A stretch of DNA of 64,000 bases from an uncultured Roseburia sp. (GCA_934309475.1 CAKRDK010000009.1:24677-88676); one strand, 5' to 3'. Counted from the stretch's first letter, positions 33,968 through 43,046 are shown. A program made the numbers and translations. Notes: generated by a model from the sequence alone, not told the origin.

Positions 33968-34885
33968 GTGGATACCAGCAATGTAAAAAAAGGTACTGCC
34001 CTCTACCACCTTCCCGGTCTGTTCGAGTTCTATGAACTATACCGCGAGTTTCTTCCACTCTTTCGCGAGCACAGGGAATACTTTTATGACTGGTGTGACA
34101 TAGGCTCTATCTATGGTGCACCGGCGGATTGTCTCTGGGGCGGAGGCCGTGTGGGATTTGGGGATTCTAATGCACGTGACGTTTTCGCACTGATGCAGGA
34201 ATATGATATATCCGCACGGCTGACTTTCAGCAATTCCCTGCTTCGGGAAGAACACCTTTCCGACCGGAAATGTAACTCCCTCTGTGCCCTGTTTGAGAAA
34301 AAAGACGGAACACCAAACGGCATCATTCTCCACTCGGATTTGCTGTTAGATTATATAAAAGAAACATATCCTTCGTTTTATTTTGTTTCCTCCACGACCA
34401 AAGTCCTGACCGATTTTGAGCAATTTCAAAACGAAGTAAACCGGGATGATTTTCTCTATGTCGTACCGGACTTCCGGTTGAATAAGAAACTGAATCAGCT
34501 ACAGATGTTGTCTGATTCTCAGAAAGACAAAGTAGAATTTCTATGCAACGAATGTTGTTCATTTGGCTGTAAGGACAGACGGCTCTGTTACGAAACGGTC
34601 AGCCGCAAAAATCTCGGTGAGAACTGCCCTGAGCATATCTGCGCAGCACCGGATGCAAGCGAGGGCTACCGCTTTTCAAAGGCAATGACCAATCCGGGCT
34701 TTATCGGCATCGGCGATATTCAAAATCTCTACCTGCCGATGGGATTTTCCAATTTTAAAATTGAGGGACGCAGCCTTGGCAGCGCCTTAATTCTCGAATT
34801 TTTACTCTATTATATGACAAAACCGGAATATCACCTGCATGTCAGGGAAAAAATATATCTTGATGCGATGCTAGATCTCTTTTAA
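33968..34885 (+). CDS. conserved hypothetical protein with Cys cluster, possibly peptidase U32-like
   Basis: 305 residues. A Cys-rich segment at about 193-235 (LCNECCSFGCKDRRLCYE, then NCPEHIC) and a later motif PMGFSNFKIEGRSLG resemble, in order and spacing, U32 (YrrN/O, UbiU/V type) TIM-barrel proteins, in which a Cys set holds an iron-sulfur cluster and KIEGR is conserved. The N-terminal part (YGAPADCLWGGGRVGF) would then be the first barrel strands. The GTG start at 33968 follows GAGG by 7 bases. It is the last gene of the XRE cluster; role unknown. Confidence 0.55.
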   Translation: MDTSNVKKGTALYHLPGLFEFYELYREFLPLFREHREYFYDWCDIGSIYGAPADCLWGGGRVGFGDSNARDVFALMQEYDISARLTFSNSLLREEHLSDRKCNSLCALFEKKDGTPNGIILHSDLLLDYIKETYPSFYFVSSTTKVLTDFEQFQNEVNRDDFLYVVPDFRLNKKLNQLQMLSDSQKDKVEFLCNECCSFGCKDRRLCYETVSRKNLGENCPEHICAAPDASEGYRFSKAMTNPGFIGIGDIQNLYLPMGFSNFKIEGRSLGSALILEFLLYYMTKPEYHLHVREKIYLDAMLDLF

Positions 34886-34897
34886 AAAAGAATCCAC

Positions 34898-34960
34898 AAA
34901 GGAAAACAGCTATCCCTACCCCGTCTCGTTGACGCGGTAAAGATAGCTGTTTCCTTTTTT
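34898..34960. terminator. long bidirectional terminator overlapping the end of the convergent gene
   Basis: AAAGGAAAACAGCTATC (34898-34914) pairs with GATAGCTGTTTCCTTT (34942-34957), followed by TTT; the loop contains the stop codon of the minus-strand gene. Confidence 0.7.
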
Positions 34961-35665
34961 CCCAATGCGTTCCACCACATCTAAATATTCTAAGATGTTG
35001 AGCGTCACGCGGGCAAGATCTATGCTGATATGCGCTTCTTTTGCAAAAATCCGGCTATCAAACGGCTCCGGAATCTCAAACGGAATAAACTGCATGTAGT
35101 CTTTCACACAGTCGATTTCCACCTCTTCCACGAACTCCGTCGGGATGCGGTCAAAACGGCTGCTGCCCTTTTTCTTATTTTTACTCCAGCCATTGAGCAG
35201 ACGATATTCGTCCATGTCGATTAGCGCAAGCCGGAAGCGGATATTGGCATCTTTTAAATAAGGTTTTATCTTATAGAGTTCCGGAAAAACAAAATAAGGA
35301 TTTCCTTTTTTCGGAGATTTTCGCTTATCCGAAATCTCCCCACTCTCCTCATCAATCCAGTTCAGCCATTTATTGCGCGGTATCGGATAGACAATCGTCA
35401 CCGGATACAGTCCTAAAAAACATTCTAATTTTTTGCGCATCACATTAAAAGACCGGGTCTGAATCTCTATAATCTCAGACCCGGTAAAAATATCAGCCAC
35501 GTAATTTTCAATCGGAATTTCATGCATATCGGTGTCTGGCGCATAATAATTTTTCAAAACAGCGTGAACCGTCTTCTCGGATAACGTTCCTATACCCTGA
35601 CGCTCCCGCTTTGTTCCGATAATTCTATTTTTTGCTTCTTCAAAACGCTTTTGATCTATCGCCAT
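34916..35665 (-). CDS. hypothetical protein, nuclease-like N-domain plus winged-helix C-domain
   Basis: 249 residues. The N-terminal half has the outline of a PD-(D/E)XK fold: LSEKTVHAVLKNYY (helix with Glu), then VADIFTGSEIIEIQTRSF (Asp, then Glu-x-Gln), which is the usual D...ExK pattern with Gln in the last place. The central part carries YPIPRNKWLNWIDEESGEI and basic stretches. The C-terminal 65 residues look like a winged helix (EAHISIDLARVTLNILEYLD, VERIGKKGNSYLYRV). No family named with confidence. AGGTGAG precedes the ATG. It converges on the XRE cluster and lies next to lysA. Confidence 0.6.
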   Translation of the reverse strand: MAIDQKRFEEAKNRIIGTKRERQGIGTLSEKTVHAVLKNYYAPDTDMHEIPIENYVADIFTGSEIIEIQTRSFNVMRKKLECFLGLYPVTIVYPIPRNKWLNWIDEESGEISDKRKSPKKGNPYFVFPELYKIKPYLKDANIRFRLALIDMDEYRLLNGWSKNKKKGSSRFDRIPTEFVEEVEIDCVKDYMQFIPFEIPEPFDSRIFAKEAHISIDLARVTLNILEYLDVVERIGKKGNSYLYRVNETG

Positions 35666-35698
35666 CTCACCTATGCCTTCCCGGCACCCGTTTTTTCT

Positions 35699-36985
35699 TT
35701 AAGCTCTCTTTTCCGGGTGCTTCATGTTCTTAAGTATATCAAAACAATCGAAGGTTGCAAAGTAGTCATCCGGAGTTTCTGCACGACGGATAAGCTGCGT
35801 GCTGCCATCCTCCTTCAACAAAATCTCTGCCGATTTCAATTTACCATTATAGTTGTATCCCATAGAAAAACCATGTGCACCGGTATCGTGGATGAACAGC
35901 AAATCTCCCATATCAATCTTTGGAAGCATTCTGTCAACCGCAAACTTATCACAGTTTTCGCAGAGGGAACCTACCACGTCATACTTGTGGTCGCATGGCG
36001 CATCCTCTTTTCCCATCACTGTAATATGATGATAAGCGCCATAGACAGCCGGGCGCATCAGGTTGACTGCACAAGCGTCCACTCCGATGTATTCCTTATA
36101 GATATGTTTCTCGTGGATTGCCTTTGTCACAAGTGCACCATACGGAGCCATCATAAAACGTCCCATCTCACTGTAAATTGCGACATCACCAAGTCCTGCC
36201 GGCACTAAAATCTCCTCGTATACTTTTCGGACACCTTCTCCAATCACACGAATGTCATTCGGTGTCTGATCCGGTCTGTAGGCAACGCCGACACCGCCGG
36301 AAAGATTGATGAAACGGATATCGCATCCGGTCTCTTTTTTCAGTTCAACTACAAGTTCAAATAATTCTCTTGCAAGCTGCGGATAATATTCGTTTGTAAC
36401 AGTATTACTTGCAAGGAATGCATGTACGCCAAAATATTTTGCTCCCTTTGCCTTTAAGATTTTAAATCCTTCAAACAACTGCTCTTTTGTAAAACCATAC
36501 TTAGAATCTCCCGGATTATCCATGATTCCGTTGCTCATCTGGAACACTCCGCCCGGATTGTAACGGCAGCTGATGGTCTCAGGAATCTTTCCGATGACCT
36601 GCTCTAAGAAATCAATATGGGTAAAATCGTCTAAATTGATGATAGCGCCAATTTCATTTGCAAATGCATATTCTTCCGCCGGTGTCTCATTTGAGGAAAA
36701 CATAATATGCTTTCCGTCAAATCCCTGGGAATCAGCAAGCATTAATTCGGTCAGGGAGGAGCAGTCACAGCCACAGTCATACTCTTTTAAAATATTTAAA
36801 AGGAATGGATTCGGTGTTGCTTTTACTGCAAAATATTCACGGAAGCCCGGATTCCATGCAAATGCTTCCTTCACCGCTTTTGCATTTTCACGGATTCCTT
36901 TTTCATCATAGAGATGAAATGGAGTCGGATACTGCTCTACAATTTTTTCTAACTGTTCCTTTGTTACAAATGGTTTCTTACTCAT
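35699..36985 (-). CDS. lysA: diaminopimelate decarboxylase
   Basis: 428 residues, alanine-racemase-type fold III PLP enzyme. K55 in EYFAVKATPNP is the expected Schiff-base lysine; INLSGGVGVAYRP binds phosphate; EMGRFMMAPYG and GSLCENCDKFA are the conserved active-site blocks with the catalytic Cys. It makes lysine from meso-diaminopimelate. It could instead be a related D-amino-acid/ornithine decarboxylase, but length and CENCD favour LysA. AGGAGG precedes the start. It appears to be a single-gene unit. Confidence 0.88.
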   Translation of the reverse strand: MSKKPFVTKEQLEKIVEQYPTPFHLYDEKGIRENAKAVKEAFAWNPGFREYFAVKATPNPFLLNILKEYDCGCDCSSLTELMLADSQGFDGKHIMFSSNETPAEEYAFANEIGAIINLDDFTHIDFLEQVIGKIPETISCRYNPGGVFQMSNGIMDNPGDSKYGFTKEQLFEGFKILKAKGAKYFGVHAFLASNTVTNEYYPQLARELFELVVELKKETGCDIRFINLSGGVGVAYRPDQTPNDIRVIGEGVRKVYEEILVPAGLGDVAIYSEMGRFMMAPYGALVTKAIHEKHIYKEYIGVDACAVNLMRPAVYGAYHHITVMGKEDAPCDHKYDVVGSLCENCDKFAVDRMLPKIDMGDLLFIHDTGAHGFSMGYNYNGKLKSAEILLKEDGSTQLIRRAETPDDYFATFDCFDILKNMKHPEKRA

Positions 36986-37149
36986 ATTGAGTCCTCCTGT
37001 TTTTCATAAAATGATTTTTACATGTTTTTTTCACCATTTTTCAACGAAAAATGCCAAAATTTCTTTTCCAAGAAATTGAGTTGTGCTATAATATTTCAGT
37101 AAATGCAGTGCGGTTGTCGAATCGCATCACATTAGAAAAGGAGAGTTTC

Positions 37150-37875
37150 ATGAACGTTACCGTTTTACAATATCTAGATCAGGCTTACGTTGATTCTTTG
37201 TACGAAGCCCAGGCAAAGCAGGCCGCTGAGGCTGCTGCCGCCACCAATACAAACACAACGGATTTTGCAACTGTTTTAGCTGACACCGTGGACAGCACTT
37301 CTTCTTCCACTCCTGTCGTGGCTGCATCTTCCATCGAATACACAGACGAGACTTTAGAGTCTATTTTTCAGAAAGCTTCTGAGACGTACGGTGTATCCGT
37401 CAATCTGTTAAAAGCAATTGCGAAAGCAGAGTCCGGATTCAACCAGTATGCCACCAGCAAATCCGGTGCCATGGGTATCATGCAGCTGATGCCATCCACT
37501 GCCGCAGGTCTTGGTGTCTCTGACGCCTACGATGCTGAACAGAATATCATGGGTGGTGCGAACTTAATCAGCCAGCTTTTAACAAAATACAATGGCGATG
37601 TCTCCCTTGCCCTTGCAGCTTACAATGCCGGAAGCGGCAACGTTGACAAATACGGTGGCATTCCACCTTTTACCGAGACACAGAATTATGTTTCCAAGAT
37701 TCTCGGTTACCTCGGTGGTGACGTATCGGTTTCTGTACCGTCTTCCACAACTTCTTCCATCAGCGAAGAAGCAAAAGAAGTCATCAATTCTGCCTTAGAT
37801 GTTATCTTCTCCAAATTAGATATCAGCAAGGCTTCGCTCGACGAGATGGTCGATGCCCTAGACAGTAACAAATAA
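37150..37875 (+). CDS. lytic transglycosylase (SLT domain) without signal peptide
   Basis: 241 residues. The SLT domain at about 72-185 has the catalytic Glu in IAKAESGFNQYA (E94), GAMGIMQLMPSTA and LALAAYNAGSGNVDKYGG, all hallmark motifs. The N-terminal 65 residues are Ala/Thr rich and hold no signal peptide or membrane helix. Such signal-less SLT proteins in motile Clostridia can be exported by the flagellar apparatus; this is inference. The start follows AAAGGAGAG. TATAAT at 37087-37092 is the likely -10 box, with a poor -35; a perfect repeat AATTTCTT / AAGAAATT (37058-37077) lies just upstream. Confidence 0.85.
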   Translation: MNVTVLQYLDQAYVDSLYEAQAKQAAEAAAATNTNTTDFATVLADTVDSTSSSTPVVAASSIEYTDETLESIFQKASETYGVSVNLLKAIAKAESGFNQYATSKSGAMGIMQLMPSTAAGLGVSDAYDAEQNIMGGANLISQLLTKYNGDVSLALAAYNAGSGNVDKYGGIPPFTETQNYVSKILGYLGGDVSVSVPSSTTSSISEEAKEVINSALDVIFSKLDISKASLDEMVDALDSNK

Positions 37876-37879
37876 TCTT

Positions 37880-37907
37880 ATCCCGGACTTTGGTTCGGGA
37901 TTTTTTT
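37880..37907 (+). terminator. intrinsic terminator after the transglycosylase gene
   Basis: ATCCCGGA, short loop, TTCGGGAT, then seven T. Confidence 0.88.
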
Positions 37908-37922
37908 ATGCTAGCTTCTTTC

Positions 37923-38390
37923 CTATTCCCGCGTCTCCGAGAGTTCTTCTATTTTTTCCTGAAGATACACATTGAATTCCCGCATGAATAGAAGAAGCAC
38001 ATCCACCTCTTCCTTCGAATAACGGTTTAAAAATTCCGTATCACGCTTTTCCCACAGACTGTGCCGTTTGGCGTGTTCATCAAACAGCGCTTTCCCCTCG
38101 TCCGTCAGTTTAAAATAAACTTCCTTGCGATTTGTCTCAAGATTATATTTTTCTATCAGATGCTTTGCAAGCAGCTTCTTCGTCATCTTGCTAATGGCGC
38201 CTCTTGTCATTCCCATCTGTTCTGCAATCTTTGTCACATTCGGATGCTCTAACCTTCCAATCGCATCAATACAGTGTGTCTCCGAGTATCCATAACCCTC
38301 AAGAATATTGCTCTCCGTCAGTTTCGACAGCATGTCCTGACGTTCCAGCATTGCAGCCAGTTCCTTTAATAAAATCTGCTGTTCTGTCAT
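37923..38390 (-). CDS. MarR-family transcriptional regulator
   Basis: 155 residues. A winged helix-turn-helix (about 50-110: VTKIAEQMGMTRGAISKMTKKL, then NRKEVYFKLTDEGKAL) is flanked by dimerisation helices. It lies downstream of an ABC-2 exporter operon, separated by a terminator, and has its own promoter flanked by two near-identical 18-bp sites, so it probably represses itself and perhaps the exporter. GGAGAG precedes the start. Confidence 0.9.
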   Translation of the reverse strand: MTEQQILLKELAAMLERQDMLSKLTESNILEGYGYSETHCIDAIGRLEHPNVTKIAEQMGMTRGAISKMTKKLLAKHLIEKYNLETNRKEVYFKLTDEGKALFDEHAKRHSLWEKRDTEFLNRYSKEEVDVLLLFMREFNVYLQEKIEELSETRE

Positions 38391-38412
38391 GTTCTCTCCT
38401 ATGTCATGTTTT

Positions 38413-38476
38413 TTGTTTCCTTGTCAACAATCCTGACATTCTTCACTATATAGCATTATTGTTTCCCTGTCAACAA
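38413..38476 (-). promoter_or_regulatory. marR promoter with two MarR-type operators
   Basis: Minus strand TTGACA (38473-38468), 17-bp spacer, TATAGT (38450-38445). Two imperfect palindromes differing by one base (TTGTTTCCTTGTCAACAA at 38413-38430 and its copy at 38459-38476) lie downstream of the start and over the -35 box. Confidence 0.7.
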
Positions 38477-38524
38477 AAAATCCATCCGTTCCTGATACTT
38501 TTTTCTCAAGAAGGATGGATTTTC
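38477..38524 (-). terminator. intrinsic terminator of the ABC exporter operon
   Basis: Minus strand AATCCATCC pairs with GGATGGATT around a long loop, then TTTTG. Confidence 0.7.
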
Positions 38525-38532
38525 TTCCCATC

Positions 38533-39684
38533 TTATGATTTTCGCGCTCTGAGACGATTTAGCATCAGCGCAACCGCAAAGACAGCAGCCGCAAACAGCA
38601 GCATCACAAATTCATTCCGGTAAATCTCACCGGCTTCGGACCAGCTTTTGATTTTCCAGATGGCGGTATTCGAACTCACATACCAATAGGAAGGAACAAA
38701 TTTTGCAATCTTTTGCATGCCCTGATTCATCAGTTCAAGCGGTACAAACACGCCACCGAGGAAACTGAATGCCAGCCCCACAACGTTCGCCATCATATTC
38801 AGCTGTCCGTCGTTTTTTGCCTGACGACCCGCTAAAAAAGCAATGCTTAAGCACACCAACATGAACGCAAACGCATTTCCCATGCTTAGGATTCCGCTGA
38901 TTCCCGCCATATAATCCGGGTACAGAATCCATGCTGTCAGCATGAAAATACTATATTCTAACACCATAATGCCGATACTTCCCAATATCATCTGCAGATT
39001 CCGTGCAAAAAAACTCATCGAAGAACAGCGGTTTCTGGCATCTAAATCTTTTTCATTGAATATCATCAGCACACTGCTTAAACTCACCATCATGATACAC
39101 AAGAAAATGTATGGCAGATAATCGAAAAAATATGCTGCCGGAGGTTTTGTCTCGGCATCTGCATCGTCAAGAAATTCCACCTTGCTCTCGGTCTCCATCG
39201 CGGCAAGTGTCTTCTCCGCAGCCTCTTTTGGCATATAACCACCATCGAGATACATCCCAAGGTTCTGTAAAAATTCGTCGATTTCCATTTCTGCAAGATA
39301 AGCAGTGTTATTTCCCGGAACGGCGGTTCCCTCAAGTGCTTCCTCCCGCTCTCCTGACACAAATTTTTCTGTGAAATCCTCCGGAATCACCAGCACATAC
39401 TGAACCTCACGGTAATACATGGCATCTAACAATTCTTCCTTATCCTCCGGAATCCCTTTCATCTCGTTATCCCGCTCCAGATAAGACACCAGCGCTTCTC
39501 CCAGTACACCCTCATCCCGGTTTTCCACACCAATTTCCAGGCTGATTTTCGAAAAATCGGACGTATCATTGGTCTGACGGTTGAACGTAAGCATTAAGGT
39601 AAGAGCAAGATAGATTACCATGTATACTATCATTGTAGTTTTATTTTTATTCAATATCTTAAAAAAGGTCTTAAATACTTGCAT
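38533..39684 (-). CDS. ABC-2 type transporter permease
   Basis: 383 residues. One N-terminal transmembrane helix (about 17-33), a long extracellular loop (35-190) and five C-terminal helices (about 195-375), the ABC2_membrane_3 (YhgE/Pip-like) plan. It forms an export channel with the preceding permease and the ATPase. It overlaps the upstream gene by 14 bp; GGAGG precedes its ATG. Substrate unknown; the MarR and two-component neighbours suggest drug or antimicrobial peptide export. Confidence 0.85.
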   Translation of the reverse strand: MQVFKTFFKILNKNKTTMIVYMVIYLALTLMLTFNRQTNDTSDFSKISLEIGVENRDEGVLGEALVSYLERDNEMKGIPEDKEELLDAMYYREVQYVLVIPEDFTEKFVSGEREEALEGTAVPGNNTAYLAEMEIDEFLQNLGMYLDGGYMPKEAAEKTLAAMETESKVEFLDDADAETKPPAAYFFDYLPYIFLCIMMVSLSSVLMIFNEKDLDARNRCSSMSFFARNLQMILGSIGIMVLEYSIFMLTAWILYPDYMAGISGILSMGNAFAFMLVCLSIAFLAGRQAKNDGQLNMMANVVGLAFSFLGGVFVPLELMNQGMQKIAKFVPSYWYVSSNTAIWKIKSWSEAGEIYRNEFVMLLFAAAVFAVALMLNRLRARKS

Positions 39685-40801
39685 ATCGTTCCCTCCTTAC
39701 CATAAGATAAGAACCCACGCATAGAACAGCAGTTATCACCAGAAGTCCCAGCATGCATTGATGATAGCGTGTGTAAGTCTCATAAATATTCAGGCTGTAC
39801 ATTGCTTTTACGATGAGTGCCGCCGGATTCACACGGTTTATTACAGGCGCATACTTCTCTACGAGCTGATACATGCCACTTGTCATAAGCCCCGCTAAAA
39901 AACATTCTACCATCGTGACACCGATGCAGATTCCTTCACGGACGCTTCGTTTGATTTTTCCAATGCTGCCGACAAACACGCCTGTCATGACACCGATTGC
40001 ACTTCCGACTAAAATCATCAAAAGAATCCGCGCCATCTCATCCCCTAATTTCACTTTGAGGGCATATTTTAAATACATGGCTCCAAACACCGTACAGCAA
40101 AACTGTGCCGTAATTTTTGCGCAGATATCCGCCAGTAAAATAACAAGCCGGTTTGTACTTGCCGCATTTCTTCTCGCCCCAAGTGCCGACAGATCTGCCT
40201 TAAATGCCGCTGCACAAGATACTCCGGCAAAACAGCCGTAAAGACAGTTCATTGCAATCAACGCATAGAAAAAATCCATCATCATATCCATGTCCCGATG
40301 CGTAACGCTGTTCTCTTTTACATAATTCCACTTTTTCCCGATACTATCTGCCGCTGCATAGAGAGCTTCCGGATGTTCTGCTGCAATCTCTGTAAAACCG
40401 CTCACTGTCTTTTCGTACTGCTCCTGAATACTTTTTAAAATACTGGTATCCGTTCCCTCATCCGTCACAGTCAGCGTAATGCTCTCTCCATTCCAAAAAA
40501 TTCCTTTTACCTCTTTTTCCTGTAACAATGCTTTTGCCTCCTCACCGGAGACTTCCTGCACCTTGATTAGTTCATTTTCTTCCTCTAATTCCGTCAGCAC
40601 CGTGCGAAACGCTTCCTGTGCGCCTTCCTCCTCCACGTATGCCACCGGAATCTGGCTGAACATGAACTCTCTCTCATTCATATCGCCGAAACTGACTTTA
40701 AAAAGCGTTCCTAAAATAATCGGAAATAACACACTCCAAAATATCAGATATTTTTCTCTGACACACTGTTTCAATCCATATCCGTATATCCGCAAAAACA
40801 T
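39671..40801 (-). CDS. ABC-2 type transporter permease
   Basis: 376 residues with the same layout as the next gene: an N-terminal helix (about 20-38), a large outside loop (40-180) and five C-terminal helices. The two permeases are probably a heterodimer. The start at 40801 is chosen over a GTG at 40810 because AGGGGG is 8 bases upstream. It lies 12 bp after the ATPase gene. Confidence 0.85.
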   Translation of the reverse strand: MFLRIYGYGLKQCVREKYLIFWSVLFPIILGTLFKVSFGDMNEREFMFSQIPVAYVEEEGAQEAFRTVLTELEEENELIKVQEVSGEEAKALLQEKEVKGIFWNGESITLTVTDEGTDTSILKSIQEQYEKTVSGFTEIAAEHPEALYAAADSIGKKWNYVKENSVTHRDMDMMMDFFYALIAMNCLYGCFAGVSCAAAFKADLSALGARRNAASTNRLVILLADICAKITAQFCCTVFGAMYLKYALKVKLGDEMARILLMILVGSAIGVMTGVFVGSIGKIKRSVREGICIGVTMVECFLAGLMTSGMYQLVEKYAPVINRVNPAALIVKAMYSLNIYETYTRYHQCMLGLLVITAVLCVGSYLMVRRERYASI

Positions 40802-40813
40802 GTGATGCACCCC

Positions 40814-41767
40814 CTAACCTTCTGCAGAGTCCCGCAGTTCCTTTCCCGTAATCTCTAAAAATACATCGTTTAAGGTTGGAAGCTCCGTGTAGACGCGTCC
40901 AAAACTGATTTTCTTTTCCTGAAAATAATCTAACACACGCACAAGATTATGCGTTCCTCCACTGCATCGAATTTCTAACATGCCTTTCTCATAAACCACC
41001 TGGTAAACATGCTGTATGGCACCAATTTCCGCTCTCTGTTCCGGTGTCAGTTCCATCACTTCCATATGAATGATTTCTCCCGTCTTAATCATCGCCTTCA
41101 GTTCTTCCTTCGTCCCGGAGGCAACACAGCGTCCTTTATCTAAAATCGCAATTCGGCTGCAAATCTGTTCCACCTCTTCCATGTAATGTGAGGTGTAGAT
41201 GATGGTGGCGCCTTCCCGGTTTAATCTCTGGATGCCCTCTAAAATACGGTTCCTGCTCTGTGGGTCTACCGCTACCGTAGGCTCATCTAAAATAATCAGT
41301 TTTGGCTTGTGTGCGATACCGCAGGCAATATTTAAGCGCCGGAGCAGTCCTCCCGAAAGTTTTTTCGGTAAAAATTTGCGAAAATCTTCTAATCCTGCAA
41401 ACTCGATTGCCTCCTCCACACATTTTTTCCGCTCTGCCCTGTCCCTGATATAAAGTCCGCAAAAGTAATCTATATTCTCCTGCACAGTCAGGTCTTCAAA
41501 CACCGCGACGTTCTGCAGCACAACTCCAATCTGCTGTTTGATGCGGTAGCTGTCCGGCTGAATCTCTTCCCCGAAGACTTTCACGCTCCCTTTATCAAAA
41601 TTCAGCAATGCTAAAATACAATTAATCGCCGTCGTTTTTCCACTTCCGTTTGGTCCTAGCAGTCCAAAAATTTCCCCCTGCTCCACCGTAAGATTTAAAT
41701 GATCCAATGCCACTAACTCTTTATATCTTTTGACCAGATTTTCGATTTCCACAACTTTTTCTGCCAT
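40814..41767 (-). CDS. ABC transporter ATP-binding protein
   Basis: 317 residues. Walker A GPNGSGKTT (about 38-46), Q-loop near QIGVVLQNVAVFEDL, signature KLSGGLLRRL (LSGGL variant), Walker B KLIILDEPT, and H-loop YTSHYMEE. The C-terminal 95 residues after the domain are of the drug-exporter (NatA/CcmA) type. GGAGGAG lies 6 bases before the start at 41767. First gene of the exporter operon, divergent from the histidine kinase. Confidence 0.93.
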   Translation of the reverse strand: MAEKVVEIENLVKRYKELVALDHLNLTVEQGEIFGLLGPNGSGKTTAINCILALLNFDKGSVKVFGEEIQPDSYRIKQQIGVVLQNVAVFEDLTVQENIDYFCGLYIRDRAERKKCVEEAIEFAGLEDFRKFLPKKLSGGLLRRLNIACGIAHKPKLIILDEPTVAVDPQSRNRILEGIQRLNREGATIIYTSHYMEEVEQICSRIAILDKGRCVASGTKEELKAMIKTGEIIHMEVMELTPEQRAEIGAIQHVYQVVYEKGMLEIRCSGGTHNLVRVLDYFQEKKISFGRVYTELPTLNDVFLEITGKELRDSAEG

Positions 41768-41835
41768 AACGCTCCTCCTTTTTCCTTTTGACAACTCTAT
41801 CATAGCAAAACACCCTGCCTGCTCCTAGTGCACTC

Positions 41836-41878
41836 TGTCATTTTTTAATATGACAAATGTCATTTTCTGTATTATACT
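41836..41878 (+). promoter_or_regulatory. promoter of the two-component genes with TGTCAT repeats
   Basis: ATGACA (41850-41855), 17-bp spacer, TATACT (41873-41878). Three copies of a TGTCAT half-site (41836-41841 direct, 41850-41855 inverted, 41858-41863 direct) surround the -35 box, likely a regulator site. Confidence 0.6.
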
Positions 41879-41907
41879 ATAGTAAAAAACAGGAACGGAG
41901 GCGTCCC

Positions 41908-43005
41908 ATGCGCATTTTCACCGATAAGTCTGCCGTACTCACCGGCTGTTTTCTTTTCGAACTTTATTCCATCGGAAATATTGAAACTATAAATATAATT
42001 GCATTACTCACAGCTATCATATTTCTCAGTTTTTGTACCTGCATCAATCCTGATATGCTCTCCCTTCCGGAGCTGCCGGTGCCATCGCGCCATCTCCTGT
42101 GCGGACTTTGTGTCTTATTTTTAGTGCCCGCTTTCGTAGAACCGGCTTTTACCTGCTTCCTGCCGCTCGTCTTCTATGAGCTGGCAGTGCCTGCGATATG
42201 GTGTCTGCTTCCCGCCGGAATTGTGGCATTTTTCCTCTCCGGTTTTCATACTTTTTCCGATTCCATACTGCTTTTCCTTCTGATGCTGCTTGCTTTCCTG
42301 CTCAAGGAAAAAACCGTAAGGCTGCTGCGGTTAGAACAGGAATTTAAGCACTTAAGAGACACGTCCACGGAATATAATTTATTGCTGCGGGAAAAAAATC
42401 AGGAACTTTTGAAACAGCAGGACTATGAAATACGCGTTGCGACTTTAAAAGAACGCAACCGCATTGCACGGGAGATTCACGACAATGTAGGGCACATGCT
42501 TTCCCGCTCTATTTTGCAGGCGGGTGCACTCATCGCAATCAACAAAGATGACACGTTAAAAGAACCGCTTTCTGCCTTGAAAGATACCTTATCCCTTGCG
42601 ATGAACTCCATCCGGGAGTCCGTTCACGATTTGCATGACGATTCCATAGACTTAAAGGCGACGCTGCAAACCATGTTAAAGGATTTTTCTAACTACGAAG
42701 TTCATTTAGAATACGATATGGGTCCGTTACTTCCGAAAAACATTAAATACTGTTTTATCGCGATTGTAAAAGAAGCACTTTCTAACATTGCAAAACACAG
42801 CAACGCCACGCGCATCACGCTCACTGTCCGGGAGCACCCCGGTTTTTACCAGCTTATCGTCGCTGACAACGGTACGAACATTTCGGTTACAGACACCGGA
42901 ATCGGGCTTGAAAATATGAAAGAACGCATTGAACAGCTTCGGGGACGTATCGACTTTACAACGGAACAGGGCTTCCGCATTTTTATTTCTGTTCCAAAAC
43001 ACTGA
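41908..43005 (+). CDS. sensor histidine kinase (NarL-partner / HisKA_3 type)
   Basis: 365 residues. About five hydrophobic helices occupy residues 10-135, with little extracytoplasmic sequence, as in intramembrane-sensing kinases. The phospho-acceptor is H191 in REIHDNVGHMLSR. The HATPase domain (about 265-362) has IVKEALSNIAKHSNAT and TGIGLENMKERI. The start at 41908 follows CGGAGG. Divergent from an ABC exporter and 41 bp upstream of its response regulator, it likely controls that exporter. Confidence 0.92.
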   Translation: MRIFTDKSAVLTGCFLFELYSIGNIETINIIALLTAIIFLSFCTCINPDMLSLPELPVPSRHLLCGLCVLFLVPAFVEPAFTCFLPLVFYELAVPAIWCLLPAGIVAFFLSGFHTFSDSILLFLLMLLAFLLKEKTVRLLRLEQEFKHLRDTSTEYNLLLREKNQELLKQQDYEIRVATLKERNRIAREIHDNVGHMLSRSILQAGALIAINKDDTLKEPLSALKDTLSLAMNSIRESVHDLHDDSIDLKATLQTMLKDFSNYEVHLEYDMGPLLPKNIKYCFIAIVKEALSNIAKHSNATRITLTVREHPGFYQLIVADNGTNISVTDTGIGLENMKERIEQLRGRIDFTTEQGFRIFISVPKH

Positions 43006-43046
43006 CGTAACTTTAGAAGAAACAGCATTTAGAAAGGGATTTACTT

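Noticed and set aside
34898..34960. Hairpin as a riboswitch
   Set aside because: It lies at the converging ends of two genes and has terminator form on both strands.
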